Part shown: one piece after another, positions 23,701-33,342 of the stretch | Layout: every line of letters begins with the position of its first letter | Numbering within the stretch: the stretch's first letter is position 1 | DNA from: Ailurus styani | Lineage: Eukaryota; Chordata; Mammalia; Carnivora; Ailuridae | Length of the DNA stretch: 64,000 nt | Assembly: GCA_002007465.1 (NCBI GenBank) | Contig: LNAC01000039.1 | Coordinates: 3,123,159-3,187,158 of the forward strand | Reading direction: 5' to 3' | Position numbers and translations under genes: made by a program | Notes under the pieces: model-generated | Databases searched by the model: none | Told to the model about the DNA's origin: nothing | What the model saw: only the letters and a program-made list of their open reading frames with translations

Positions 23701-23852
23701 AACCCTGTCGCTTTGGAAAACTCCTGTTGCTTTTGCCAGCTTTACGTTCTATTAGTCCATCAACCATAGAAGAAGTGTTTTTCAAAAAAACCATCGGCAA
23801 TGTGCCAATCACAAGACTGCTTTCAGATATGTACAAATCCAGTGATATCTAA
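4425..23852 (+). CDS. NR2E1: NR2E1 (TLX) orphan nuclear receptor, complete spliced CDS, 9 exons, 385 aa
   Basis: The joined coding exons are 4425-4449, 9165-9310, 13014-13101, 14663-14898, 16220-16366, 18570-18666, 19054-19203, 19459-19564 and 23690-23852. They give 385 codons plus TAA, the length of human NR2E1. NR2E1 is a nuclear DNA-binding repressor that keeps neural and retinal stem cells proliferating. Visible domains: the DNA-binding domain at about residues 13-90, with zinc-finger cysteines C16, C19, C33, C36 and C52, C60, C70, C73; a hinge at about 90-165; and a ligand-binding domain from about 170 to the C-terminus, ending in the AF-2 segment [14 protein letters not shown]. The P-box reads CDGCSG instead of the usual CEGCKG, and seven residues separate C52 from C60 where most receptors have five. 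Both are hallmarks of the tailless/TLX class. The start is supported by an in-frame TAA at 4233-4235 with no ATG between it and 4425, and by an A at -3. All junctions are GT-AG and no frame break is seen. The gene converges on SNX3. Confidence 0.98.
6565..6645 (+). promoter_or_regulatory. Candidate conserved element in intron 1
   Basis: This is an AT-rich island between GC-rich blocks. It holds GGTAATTACAGTAAT and CAATTATGAC homeodomain-type cores and CCATATATCT, which resembles a CArG box. It looks like a conserved developmental enhancer core, but conservation cannot be tested here. Confidence 0.3.
8008..8670 (+). promoter_or_regulatory. Candidate intron 1 element with a repeated AATTAYCACTACC motif
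   Basis: AATTATCACTACC at 8013-8025 and AATTACCACTACC at 8596-8608 are each followed by ATTATC/ATTAAT-rich sequence. The second block (8595-8666) is dense in TAAT/ATTA cores. No SINE or L1 explains either copy. Confidence 0.3.
9165..9310 (+). CDS. NR2E1: NR2E1 coding exon 2: first zinc finger
   Basis: The acceptor is a pyrimidine-rich run ending in TTTCAG, and the donor is gtacct at 9311. The exon encodes residues 9-57, including the C16/C19/C33/C36 finger, the [11 protein letters not shown] recognition helix and C52 of the second finger. It ends cleanly after Gln57. The DNA-reading residues are therefore all encoded here. Confidence 0.98.
9311..13013 (+). other. NR2E1: NR2E1 intron 2, with assembly gap
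   Basis: The intron is 3.7 kb. Its first part is GC-rich, and 10300-11700 is AT-rich and looks single-copy, with short (CA)n at about 10171-10190. The 538-base run of N at 12419-12956 hides what lies before exon 3. I see no other gene. Confidence 0.9.
12419..12956. other. Assembly gap, 538 N
   Basis: This is a run of unknown bases inside NR2E1 intron 2, ending 57 bases before exon 3. The true length and content are unknown. The right flank starts CGCCGGCTTCGCG, so a GC-rich insert is likely. Confidence 1.
13014..13101 (+). CDS. NR2E1: NR2E1 coding exon 3: second zinc finger
   Basis: The exon encodes [12 protein letters not shown]…NMNKD (residues 58-86) plus the first base of Ala87. The acceptor is GTTCCAG and the donor gtaatc. 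C60, C70, C73 and the trailing C78 are present. The exon starts only 57 bases after a 538-base run of N, but the exon itself is fully sequenced. Confidence 0.98.
13102..14662 (+). other. NR2E1: NR2E1 intron 3
   Basis: The intron is 1.56 kb, GC-rich and without interspersed repeats. Open frames here (for example 13517-14068) have no recognisable protein features. Confidence 0.9.
14663..14898 (+). CDS. NR2E1: NR2E1 coding exon 4: end of DNA-binding domain and hinge
   Basis: The exon encodes residues 87-165, from [16 protein letters not shown] to LAQPTPK. The basic stretch after the second finger is the C-terminal extension of the DNA-binding domain. It is followed by an Ala/Pro-rich hinge. The acceptor is CTCTGCAG and the donor gtccgt, a weaker donor than its neighbours. 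Confidence 0.97.
14899..16219 (+). other. NR2E1: NR2E1 intron 4
   Basis: The intron is 1.3 kb. Its first half is GC-rich, and 15660-15900 is an AT-rich, apparently single-copy stretch. I see no gene or repeat. Confidence 0.9.
16220..16366 (+). CDS. NR2E1: NR2E1 coding exon 5: start of ligand-binding domain
   Basis: The exon encodes residues 166-214, YPHEVNG… to LSLQDQ, in phase 0 at both ends. [20 protein letters not shown] is the helix 3 signature region of the ligand-binding domain. The acceptor is CCCTCTCAG and the donor gtatga. Confidence 0.98.
16367..18569 (+). other. NR2E1: NR2E1 intron 5
   Basis: The intron is 2.2 kb, AT-rich and free of SINEs. Its only marked feature is the alternating purine-pyrimidine tract at 17680-17746. 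Confidence 0.9.
17680..17746. repeat. 67-base alternating purine-pyrimidine tract
   Basis: A (GT)n run passes without a break into CG/CA alternation (…TGCGCACGCGCGCGTGTGCG…). No step violates the alternation from 17680 to 17746. It lies in NR2E1 intron 5. Confidence 0.95.
18570..18666 (+). CDS. NR2E1: NR2E1 coding exon 6: ligand-binding domain core
   Basis: The exon encodes [20 protein letters not shown]… through Ser246 plus one base of Gly247. It corresponds to the helix 4/5 region that forms the fold core. The acceptor TATGACAG has a poor polypyrimidine tract, with AT-rich sequence in front. The donor is gtaaga. Confidence 0.97.
18805..18864 (+). promoter_or_regulatory. Candidate intron 6 element: two perfect octamers and a SOX site
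   Basis: ATGCAAAT occurs at 18805-18812 and again at 18857-18864, each within TTTAAATGCAAAT. A CATTGTT SOX-type site at 18844-18850 precedes the second. All lie inside the 387-base intron 6 of NR2E1. Confidence 0.35.
19054..19203 (+). CDS. NR2E1: NR2E1 coding exon 7: ligand-binding domain helices
   Basis: The exon encodes residues 247-296, [15 protein letters not shown]… to [10 protein letters not shown], plus one base of Val297. The acceptor is TTCTAG and the donor gtaagc. Intron 6 in front of it is only 387 bases long. Confidence 0.98.
19459..19564 (+). CDS. NR2E1: NR2E1 coding exon 8
   Basis: The exon encodes residues 297-331, [14 protein letters not shown]… to NSYIHT, plus two bases of Arg332. 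It is the middle of the ligand-binding domain. The acceptor is ATTTCTAG and the donor gtgact. Intron 7 in front is only 255 bases. Confidence 0.98.
20770..20880 (+). mobile_element. L2-like fragment, NR2E1 intron 8
   Basis: '…gctcagtactcattctgtgccggg…caggacaccagaaagaacaagac…' resembles the L2 3' end. The fragment is short and diverged. Confidence 0.35.
21301..21443 (-). mobile_element. CAN-SINE, older copy, NR2E1 intron 8
   Basis: A diverged inverted SINE ending CTGAGCCACTCCCGCGCCC. CTATAATTTAAT before it and CTATAATTAAT after it look like a decayed target-site duplication. It is the leftmost SINE of the window. Confidence 0.8.
23223..23411 (+). mobile_element. CAN-SINE, NR2E1 intron 8
   Basis: Forward copy with head GGGCCGCCCGGGTGGTGCAGTC and tail CAAATAAATAAATAAAATC. 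It lies about 280 bases before exon 9. Confidence 0.9.
23690..23852 (+). CDS. NR2E1: NR2E1 coding exon 9: C-terminal helices, AF-2 and stop
   Basis: The exon encodes residues 332-385 and TAA at 23850-23852. [20 protein letters not shown] is the helix 10/11 dimer region, followed by [20 protein letters not shown], which contains helix 12. In TLX this segment packs in an auto-repressed form that favours corepressors such as atrophin (known for the family). The acceptor is CTCTTCCAG. Confidence 0.98.
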
Positions 23853-24424
23853 GCTCCGAGTCCCCGCTTTTCAGGATGGGACAGTGTCTGATGAACTTCT
23901 ACCCACGGAGAACAAGCCTCAACTAACAAACCCTTCAGGAAGCATAAACCTGGGAATGTGTAGCCTTCAGAAAAACATGCCAATGGACACAAAACAGTTC
24001 CAGTCGCTTTGACCTGCTGCCTCCCCCAGGGTAGGGCAGCAGGGAAGGAAAGGGCGCGTCACAGGACCATGGGCGCAGAGAGAACTTGCTGCCCCGCCCT
24101 CGGAGGGGGGCTGAATGGGGGGGGGGTTGCCCCAGGCCGTGCCATCTGCCTCTTACCTGGAAGACCAGGCCGGACTCTCAAAAGCTGAACCATCAGTAGA
24201 ACTTTCTTTTCCTTTTTAGCATATGAAGTTGGGTAACCAAATAGAGCTCTGTGTATAACATTATACGGCAGCCTTCAGAACTATTTTACGTTGGAGAATT
24301 TATTTTAAAAATAATGGTTAGGTTTTAAATCAAAAATTTTATCAAAAGTCTCTCTTTTATCGTAATACATCATGAAGTGGCCTTCAGGACTGAATTAGTA
24401 AATGAAAGGTAGCTTATGCCGTGA

Positions 24425-24512
24425 GACTTGCTTTCTCTCTGTTTTCTCTCCTTTCTCTCTCTTTTGTTCTTCTCCTTCTTCTTCCCCTCCTCCTCCTCCT
24501 CCTTCTCTTCAA
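24425..24512. repeat. Pyrimidine-rich tract in the NR2E1 3'UTR
   Basis: A nearly pure C/T strand with (TCC)n and (CTT)n parts. In RNA this is a likely polypyrimidine-tract protein binding region. Confidence 0.8.
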
Positions 24513-24910
24513 TACCATAGGCCAGGCAACCTTGTCCAAGGACCTGGTGGACAAAAATGAGATTCTCCCCAGGACTTGAGCTTGGATAACATCTCGAAAA
24601 TAGAAGAGCTTTACTAAAAAGAACGCAAGTTGAGGGAGGATGAATAACAACAGCAAAACCAAATAAAGCGGAGGTGAAGGATGAGGGAGATCGCTGTCCC
24701 GTTAACAAAGTGCTGAAACCAAAGGCGATGGGGGCCCAAACTCGTGTTTCGGCGAGCCACACCACAGTAGACGAACAGAGACATGACGCCAGGAGGAACC
24801 ACATGGAGATGAAGGCTAAAAGGTTTCTTGATTGATCCATTGCTAACAGCCTGAGACTCTTCAATGCCTTTCAGAAAACCGGTTTCTAGTAAAGCCTTGA
24901 ATGCGCGCAT

Positions 24911-24911
<1 letters not shown>

Positions 24912-24966
<55 letters not shown>
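24912..24966. repeat. (CA)n microsatellite in the NR2E1 3'UTR
   Basis: A pure CA run of about 27 units, preceded by GCGCGCATG, about 210 bases before the poly(A) signal. It is likely polymorphic. Confidence 0.95.
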
Positions 24967-24967
<1 letters not shown>

Positions 24968-25175
24968 GTCCTACACTATAAGCTGCTCCTTTGGTATGAA
25001 TCTATACTTACGGAAATGTAGAAACAACCATTTTAAAATAGCTGCTGTACTTTTCACATTTCGATTTCTTAGGTACTAGCACTTGGACTATCACAGGATG
25101 AGTAAGACTTTTCTTGTACAAAGTGAATTAACTGATTTGTGAAGTTAAAAGGTTGTACTCATTGTATTTACAAAG

Positions 25176-25181
25176 AATAAA
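25176..25181 (+). promoter_or_regulatory. NR2E1: NR2E1 poly(A) signal AATAAA
   Basis: A canonical AATAAA lies about 1.3 kb after the stop codon in a locally AT-rich stretch. Cleavage is expected about 15-20 bases later, near 25195. A further AATAAA in the sequence after 25365 is a less likely alternative. Confidence 0.75.
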
Positions 25182-25859
25182 AATATATTGGATTTAAAGG
25201 AGTGCTACCTGATTTCTTAGCCTCCCTCCCTGGCTGGCTCTTGCCCCCAGCTCCGAGGCGGCCGTGGCACCTGGTGCAGAAACCGAACCTCGGAGCACTC
25301 CAGCCTAAAGAACTGAACCACAAAGGCAATTTCCTTTTTCCAGTGAATCCCATTTGTAAAATGATGAATAAAGAAATAAAACATAAGATTCCGTTCTCTG
25401 CAGCTCTCAAATGTAATTGCATCTGTTAGAAAAATTGCTGTGTGAAGAAGAAAGACGCCGATTAACAGAGAGTCTTCATTCACTCACTCCTCTAACTCTC
25501 TTGCCAGCATTTCAGTCCTGATCAGGAACTTGAAATCATTTAGTGATCAAAAAGATAGAGTGTGAAGATCTGTATCAGTGAGTAAGATGTGGAAGGAGCA
25601 GTAGGAAGTGGGTTCAGATGTTCCCAGCAAATCTCAGGGTATCGGCCCCACTGCCAGCGGCCAGGGGCGGAAATCAGAGGTGCCCAAGGCCAGGGGCGCC
25701 ATGGGCTTCCCCCTAGGCAGCAGCTCCAGCGAGAGTCTGGGGCAAGAGGTACTAGTGACTCTTGGCTAAATCAGCCCTAGAGATTGCATGTGTGGAAGTT
25801 CAACCAGCTGGGCACTCCTGTGCTGAATCCACAGAGAGGAGGAGTGAGGCTTAGAGAAA

Positions 25860-26390
25860 ATCAAGGTACTTAAAGATGTGTGCAAGAACATTCCTTGCAA
25901 CACTGCTCATGTTTGACGAGTAAAATGTCCACCAGTGGAGAATAGGTACATTGCGGTATGTACAGTATTCTATGTAAAGCGTGCATTTAAAGCGAGTAGA
26001 CTGGAGCCAATGTATTCAACAAGGGCCCATGTTGTGAAATACAGTGTGTGAGTGGGTGGGAAGTGAATCACAAAGGATACATAGAGCTTGGTGTTTATGT
26101 AAAGTTTTATAGCCTACAGGACAAGACCAGATTATGTTTATAGACATATAAATATGTTACAAATATTTAAAACAAACACGAGTAGGATAAACACTAACTT
26201 CGTAATAGTGGTTACCTTTGGGAATGTATGGCATTAGTGAAACGTACCAAGAAGATGCTAGAACGTTTCTGAGATGTTTCTGAGGAGGGGGACGGAGGAG
26301 TATCACTGACCTGCGATAAAATCTGTCACAATCACAGAATCTATTTTAACCCATTGAAAATCATCTCCGTAAAGTTAAGAGGGAGTAAAT
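25860..26390 (+). mobile_element. Old L1 3' region fragment
   Basis: The phrases 'aacattccttgcaacactgctcatg', 'ccaccagtggagaataggtacattg' and 'gtggttacctttgggaatg' are diverged forms of the terminal part of ancient mammalian L1. Confidence 0.6.
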
Positions 26391-26700
26391 TTCCTGTGAC
26401 GTGCCCTAGAACACATTCCTACGGGAACTGCCTCTGTTTGGGACATCTCTTCCATGATAAGCATGAATCAAAGCTGGCTTTCAACGTTTGAAAAAAGGCC
26501 TGAGTTAAAAACTCCACAGCACTCTCTTCTGGGATTTGGGATCTCTGCTGGCTGTGGCTTGGGTGCTCTAAGAAGCTTAGGGATTGCCTGGATCTTTAGG
26601 CAAGTGTCCTCTATGGCTGGTGTTGGGGGGCTGAGAGCTGTGCCACAGGGGTCTTTGGATATACAAATTCAAGCTAGACCATTCCAATACATGGGATTTC

Positions 26701-26702
<2 letters not shown>

Positions 26703-26742
<40 letters not shown>
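26703..26742. repeat. (ATT)n microsatellite at an L1 tail
   Basis: About 13 ATT units at the tail side of the inverted L1 end. Confidence 0.95.
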
Positions 26743-26743
<1 letters not shown>

Positions 26744-26970
26744 TGCTCCAGGGATACAGGTCTGTGAATCATCAGGCTTACACCTTTCATAGCACTTACC
26801 ATAGCACAAACCCTCCCCAGTGTCCATCACCCAGCCACCCTATCCCTACCCTCCCACCCACCAGTAACCTTCAGTTTGTTTCCTGAGATTAAGAGTCTCT
26901 TATGCTTTGTCTCCTTCCCGATCCCATCTTGTTTCATTTTTTCCCTCCCAACCGCCCCCTCCCATACATG
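26703..26970 (-). mobile_element. L1 3' end, inverted, with (ATT)n tail
   Basis: This is the reverse complement of the carnivore L1 terminus (…tcccagtgtccatcacccagccaccc…gagattaagagtctctt…). It starts with a (TTA)n run at 26703-26742 that stands for the poly(A)-side tail. Confidence 0.85.
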
Positions 26971-27309
26971 GGATCTGAATACACAAACAAGAGAAGGTGG
27001 GCCTAGCCAAGTGAATTCTGCAGCCAAAAACCAGGCTCTTTTTCCACAAATGGTTTTTCTACATCTGGGAGGGTTGCTTTTCAAAAGTATTATTTACTGT
27101 GACAATTAGGTGAGCAGTCTTCCGTTTGCCTTTGAATCACTTGTAGTTGTCCTTTGGCCGTTAGGGAAGAGAAAGAACAGCCGGTGAGTTCAGGAGCTCA
27201 ATTAAGGCTTCCAGATTATTTCATTTGGAGTTAGGGTTTTTAGTCCAATTTAGGAGCCCAGGAATTGAACCCCTTGACCAGAGACGTGCACTGTGGCTGC
27301 CGTCCTTAA

Positions 27310-27700
27310 CCCTTATACAAATAGAAACCTTCTACGTTTCCACAAACTACTCTTGTGTGTATGGCTCTCTCTTCTGGGGGTACATATGGCTCTACTTCAT
27401 TCTTTTTAACATCTGCCTAGCATTCCATTTTATGGATTAACTGTTGATGATCCAACTAATTCCTCACCAACAGACTTCGAGTTACTTGCTGTTTTTCACC
27501 GTAATAAACTGCGAAGAACCATCTTTCCATGTACACGTCCACAGACTTGGGGTATTTCTGTAGGAAAAATTATTAGAAGTGGCATTTCTGCGTCAAAGAT
27601 TATATGCATTTTTAATTTTGGTACATACAACCAAGCGGCTCTCCAGAAAGGTTGGATCAATGTGCACTCCTGCCAAGAGGGGATGAGAGGGCCCATTTCA
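27310..27700 (-). mobile_element. Old L1 fragment, inverted
   Basis: The phrases '…tctgtaggaaaaattattagaagtggcatttctgcgtcaaagattatatgcatttttaattttg…' and '…gcactcctgccaagag…' match the inverted 3' region of ancient L1 families. Confidence 0.65.
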
Positions 27701-28179
27701 TTGCTCAGAATTTAAAAGTGCTTAATCAGACACGAGCTTGATGAACACTTCAGAAGCTGTTAGAAAAATACAGAGCACGCTTGTGTTTCTGTGCTGGACA
27801 CGCCTCGCCGTGCTGCTCCCCGGCTGGCCCAGGAGGCCTCAGCCTGCCCACCGTCCAGCTCGCATCCCTCGGTTTTTCAGTCCAGGTCTCTCCTGTGAAC
27901 ATTTGAGTGCACCTATGGCACGAGGCAGGTTGAGAGAAAGTAGATAAATGATCTTTTTTTTTTCTTTTTTTTGGAGAAATGATAACGTAGAAACAGCTTG
28001 GCAGCCACTTTCTAAGACTAAGATGCTGCTCTAAGAATCTCAAGCCACTCATTTTACAATAACATTTTTTATAATCACTTAGAAAACATTGAAGAACAAT
28101 AACCCTCTTTGATGAACCCCAGTGCCTTTAGCACAAATGATGCAGTTTATTTCGTCTGTATTTGTAAATCATCTTTTTA

Positions 28180-28361
28180 TTTTTTTAAGACTTTTATTTA
28201 TCAGAACGAGGAAGGGCGAGCGAGCACAAGCACGGGGAGCAGCAGGGAGAGGGAGAAGCGGGCTGAGCAGGGAGCCTGCTTCAGGGCTCGATCCCAGGAC
28301 CCTGGGAATCATGACCTGAGCTGAAGGCAGACGCTTAACCAACTGAGCCACCCAGGTGCCC
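28180..28361 (-). mobile_element. CAN-SINE with perfect 17-bp target duplication
   Basis: The inverted copy is flanked by TGTAAATCATCTTTTTA at 28163-28179 and again at 28362-28378. Confidence 0.95.
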
Positions 28362-29952
28362 TGTAAATCATCTTTTTAGATTTGTGAAGCCTATTTGGGG
28401 ATGTGAAGTGGCGGTTTGCTCTGAAGACTGCTGCCCCATATGGAGACCATCAGGGAGGGTCATCAGAGTTTTCGCCACTGCTGAGCTGGGCTCCCCGGCC
28501 ACGTGCAGAGGGCAGTCTCCCTAATGTGGTAACCAGGATGTTGCCACATCGCCTGGGCAGCTTCCTGACCTACCCCGGTGTTGCAACGCTCTGCTGGGAA
28601 AGTAGGGTCAATGCTTTGAGGAGGCCGAAGTCCTGGGTTTGAGTCTCAGGAGAGCCGGGTGGCCTTATTCTCCCTCTGGTCTTCAGGTGTGGCCGGGAGA
28701 CCAGCAGAAGAAATTCCCCTCGGTGGCAAGAACCAATCAGGTTAAGTGGATTCCCAAATGCGCTCAATCCTAAGCACTTGCCCCCAGATACTTGCATTTA
28801 GACAAGTCATTCTCCACCTTGGCTGCTCAGAGAATCCGGTGGGGGAGCTCTCACAGCTGTCGGCGTCCGAGCAGTATCCTGAGCACTGTGACAGCACAGT
28901 CTCCGGGGCGGGGTCCCGGCATGGGCCTGAGCGCCAGGCTGAGGAGGAGAAGCAGCGAGGCCCGCCCTCAGTCAGGAGCCTCGGAACCGGGGTTCGCGTC
29001 CAGGCTCCAGGGTCCTCTGATGCCTCCTTACTCTCCCACTACTCGCTGATGACCTTTAAAAAAGTTAATTCTTTCCCCTCTTTCCCTGCTCTGGCCTGTC
29101 ATTGAACTCACCCAGCTGATTGTGGCGCTTGTGATTGAGAACCTCTTCTGACCGCTTCCCTTGCCCCAGAAATTAACGTGATCATTAAGGCTTATAATTT
29201 CACTCACCAGTGCTATCAATCAAGGGGCTGCGAAACAGAGTTAAGAGTCCTTTCATAATTGGCAGCAGCCTGTGATTCAGAGCTGAGCATCCAGGGGCGG
29301 TGGGGAGGCTGAAGCAGGGGAGGGCCTGGTGTGCAGGGAGGGGCTGTGCCCCCTTGAACTGACTTCCCAAGCTCTTTGTGGCCTGCTTCCCCAGGACCCT
29401 GGTGAGCTCCCAGCTTCACCAGTCCTACATGTCAAAAGGACGAAGCCAGCTCTTGCTAACAATACTTCAGGCTACCCCTTGCCCACCCCACACTCTCTGC
29501 AAGGGAAAGGAAGTTCTGTTCAGGACTCGGGATTAGGAAAGAGCAATGAATGGATTCTTTAGACACCGGGCAACTCGGAGTCCTGTCTGGCAAGGGCAGT
29601 CGGTCCAGATTATCTGTAGTTCAGAAGGGAGGTGTTGAGGCTGTCAGGCCTAAGGAGTAGCACTTCTCCCCAATCCCTTTGTTCAGAGATCCTTTGGAAC
29701 CCCATAGACAGCAGTTAAGCCTGGAGCAGTGCACAACCTGTGACCCCTTCCCCAGCCCGGAGTACCTCCAGGCTCCCTCCTGCATGCAGGGGACTTTATC
29801 AGAGTGGCCTGGGGAAAGTAGCTGCATTTCCCCTTCCTGGGAGTGTTGGCTTGGCTGATTCGGTTTCGAGCGCTCACAATGCCTGATGGATTATCTCACA
29901 CATACACGGGAGGTGGGTTGTGGACCAGAGGTGGCAGGGTAGTTTTGTTCTG

Positions 29953-29954
29953 TT

Positions 29955-29986
<32 letters not shown>

Positions 29987-30174
29987 AGGTTTTATTTATT
30001 TGTTCGACAGAGACAGACACAGCGAGAGAGGGAACACAAGCAGGGGGAGTCAGAGAGGGAGGCTTCCCAAAGAGCAGGGAGTCCGATGCGGGGCTCGATC
30101 CCAGAACCCTGGGATCATGACCTGAGCCAAAGGCAGTTGCTTAACAACTCAGCCACCCAGACACCCGGCGCCCC
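29953..30174 (-). mobile_element. CAN-SINE with long (ATTT)n tail
   Basis: Inverted copy. The tail side is a (TTTA)n run at about 29956-29985. The head reads GCCACCCAGACACCCGGCGCCCC. Confidence 0.9.
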
Positions 30175-30600
30175 AGTTATTTTTATTTTAAATAAAACAT
30201 TATAATAACATTAAAAGTGACTTTCTTTTATTAGATGATAATATGGGAAAATCTGGAGAGGCAAAAATCATCTATAATTCCACCTTCCTCGCACAACTAT
30301 TTCCTATTTGCTTATTTGTGCTGGTTCCTACCCATGTACCTGTGCATTTGAATCATTCTGAAAATGATTTAATATGTTGTTTGCATACCTTTCTGGGCAT
30401 TTCACCCTTGCCTTTGTCTGGCTGAGATATCCATTTGGCTCAGAGAAATACTGGGATTTGCTATAAAAAGAATGAAAGGAGAGGAGGACGAAGAGAAGGG
30501 GAGGATTCTGATTCTGATCTAAAAAATAAGTTTAAATAACAACACAATAACATTACAAACCAGGCTTATTATTTTGAGTTTCCAAATCTTTCATTCTCTT

Positions 30601-30860
30601 TTTTCTTTTCTTTCTTTTTCTTTCTTTTTTCCTTTCTTTTTCTTTTCTTTTCTTTTTTTTTTTTTTGAGAGAGGGAGTGACAGAGAGCACACGTGAGCAG
30701 GGTGGGGAGGGGCAGAGGGAGAGGGAGAGAGAGAATCCCATCCCAGGCAGGCTCCATGCCCAGCAGAGCCTGACATGGGGTTCGATTTCGTGACCCTGAG
30801 ACCATGACCTGAGCTGAAATCAAGAGTCAGACACAACCGATGGAGCCACCCGGGCGCCCC
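30601..30860 (-). mobile_element. CAN-SINE with long pyrimidine tail
   Basis: Inverted copy whose tail has grown into an impure (TTTTC)n tract of about 65 bases. ATTCTCTT flanks it at 30593-30600 and 30861-30868. Confidence 0.9.
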
Positions 30861-32079
30861 ATTCTCTTCTTTTTCAAAGGCAGCAGCTAGAGAACCAAAT
30901 TTACCGAGTTCTGCAGTATAGAGAAAATTCTGCTTTGGCGTACGACAGTGAAGCCATGGGACAAACTGCCTGATGTCTGAAGAAAAGAGAGGAAGTAAAA
31001 GAAAAGCTCCTTCCTTCCTACTTCTTGAGTCTGTAGGGAGAAGGAAGACCAGAGAGTGAAGCAGAATGAACCGGGCCCATGTCTGTGTCCCAACTTCCAG
31101 AACTTTGACCTGGTGCTGGGGAAGGACACGGAGAAGTTCGGATAACTTCCCGGGAAGAAGGAGATTTCAGCTTCCACACCTGGGTTCTGGTAAGCCCCAG
31201 CACTCAGAAGCTGCTTCCACAACAGTCTTGGGGTGGCCGTAGCAACCTGGCCCCACCATGTGGAAAGAAAAATGAGGTCCTAAGCTTTCAGTATCTCTCA
31301 GTTTCCCTGTTATGTGGCAGCTGACCCAAGAACTAGGGGCTGGCCGTGGAAGGGCAAGGTGACAGATCAGTCCATGGACGGTCAGGGGGATCCCTGAGTC
31401 TACAAGTCTGGAGAACTTGGCTGAGGTCCAGGAGTCAGCAGCTACCGAGACCTGAAGTGAGGCCCCTGTCCTCCAGGGACCACCACAGGCTCTGACCCAA
31501 CCTGGAGCCCAGACCATGACTTAGAGCTGCTGCAATGCTCCATGCAAATACCTACAGGTGGGCAGCCCCTCAGCAGAGACTTTTCCAGAGACCAGTGGTT
31601 CAGGGGCATTGTGCCCGAGGACACCAGTTTTTCCGGCCACTGGGAAGCACATTACTGCGGCACTAGCCCCCATGACATGGGGACACGTTCTTGGGAAGAA
31701 AAGCAGGGAGAAGGGGTCACTCGCTGGGAGACTGCAAAATACCCAAAGGGCTATTTAAATCACCCCCCCTCCGCAAGATAAAATGCAAAGTGAGTTTTTA
31801 TCTCGAAGCGGCAGGTGTGAGTTTGTGAAGACCAGGTGAATTGTAGATAAACTAAAGACCTTGTATATCTCTGCAATTTGAATTGTAGTGGGAGTTTCAT
31901 TTGGGCCTCCTACATTTGCTCTAAGGAGCTGGCTGAATCATTTGAACTGTGACATAGGTGAAAATAGATCTCCAAACTCCTGGCCAACTCTGACATTCCA
32001 GCGCCATCATCCAAAAGATCAATTTTTATTGGCGGAAGGGAATGGGATGCTGTCACCCCACCGATTACGGTATTCATCA

Positions 32080-32240
32080 TTCATTCATTTCTTCACCCAG
32101 TAAGACTGATTGAAGGTCTACTGTACTCCAGGCCCAAGCTCCAGAGCCGGGACACAGACAGGAATGGTAAAGCCCTCAAGGAGCTCGCTCGTGGCCTAGT
32201 AAGGGAGCCATACATGGTGCCAAGAGCCATCATGAACAGA
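32080..32240 (+). mobile_element. L2-like fragment
   Basis: '…cattcatttcttcacccagtaagactgattgaaggtctactgtactccaggcccaagc…' followed by '…ggaatggtaaagccctcaaggagctc…' follows the L2 3' end pattern. Confidence 0.45.
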
Positions 32241-33342
32241 GACATGGCCACCTTGCTAAGGGACCACGAGAGCCGAAGGACCTCTTCCCCAGGGCAGTTA
32301 TGCTGACTCCTGAATGATGAGCAGGGGTGAACCAGGTGCTGACCAACCGGGAACAGCAGTTCAGCTGGAACAGCATGTGCAAATGCCTGTTTGACTGGCA
32401 TTTTGAGGTCGAAGCCTCAGAGGCTGGAGCCTGTGTTGGTGGGTAGAGGATGTGAAGGTAGGAGGTATGTTCAAAACAAGACTGGACTCAGATTCTGAAG
32501 GGTGTATACACCTTGCTTTAGGCATCACTTCCTGCCTTGAGTTGTTAGGTCCATCCACGTCTTCAGTCCCCTACTAGACGGTGACGCCTAATTCCGTGTG
32601 CCATACTGAGAAAGCAGTCACTGCTTTGAATAAAGACTTCAGTGTGTTACTGTAGAGTGTACGGGGTCACTTACCCTGAGGAGATAGGTTCTACTGATCC
32701 ATTTGACAAATGTCAAGGAAACACAAGGCCATGGACACCGAAGAGGGGCTTCTCTGAGAGGTGTGCGTGGGGAGAGAAGCAACAGGGAGAAGCCGACAGA
32801 ATTTAGAGATGGGCTGTTGGCTCCCTTGGCTTCACACGCAGGTGCAGGCAGGTGAGAGATGTGTCCCAGGTCCCGCAGCTGGCTGACCCCCGGGCTCAGG
32901 CTCTCCACAGCTTCTACAACTGCATTTGGCAGTCCATATCAAAGACCAATTCCCTGCTTCTTAGTATGGAATGCGTCTTCTCAGTGCCTCTATTAGGAGC
33001 TTACTTTGCTTCTCAGCCCCTCGGTATCCCTGGGGCTCTAACCGCCCAGCGTTCTCTCCCATTGCTCCCCCTCCAGCAGCGGGGCCTGACCACTCACTGT
33101 GTTTCAGTGTTTCCAGGAAGGCGAGAGAGTTTGGTCCGTGGTGTCACATTTCTGCACAAGCAGAGATCAAGGATGAAAGAATACTTTCTTTTCTCAACAA
33201 ATTCTTAGAAACCATGACTACTTCCTCAAAGAGCTACTGTTTATTTGTTTGGTCTTTTTAAGCAAATTACAGATACATGCAACAACATAGCTGAATCTTA
33301 AAACATGTTGAGTGAAAGAATCTGGACAAAAAAGTACGTACT

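Larger units (their letters stand above)
23853..25197 (+). other. NR2E1: NR2E1 3'UTR, about 1.35 kb
   Basis: The region runs from the stop codon to just after the AATAAA at 25176. It holds G runs near 24106-24126, a CT/CCT-rich tract at about 24425-24512 and a (CA)n microsatellite at 24912-24966. It contains no SINE, although the sequence just downstream is rich in them. Confidence 0.8.

Noticed and set aside
24370..24864. 164-codon minus-strand open frame in the NR2E1 3'UTR
   Set aside because: It runs antisense through the CT-rich tract, giving an artificial Glu/Lys-rich run. It has no domain and no conserved context.
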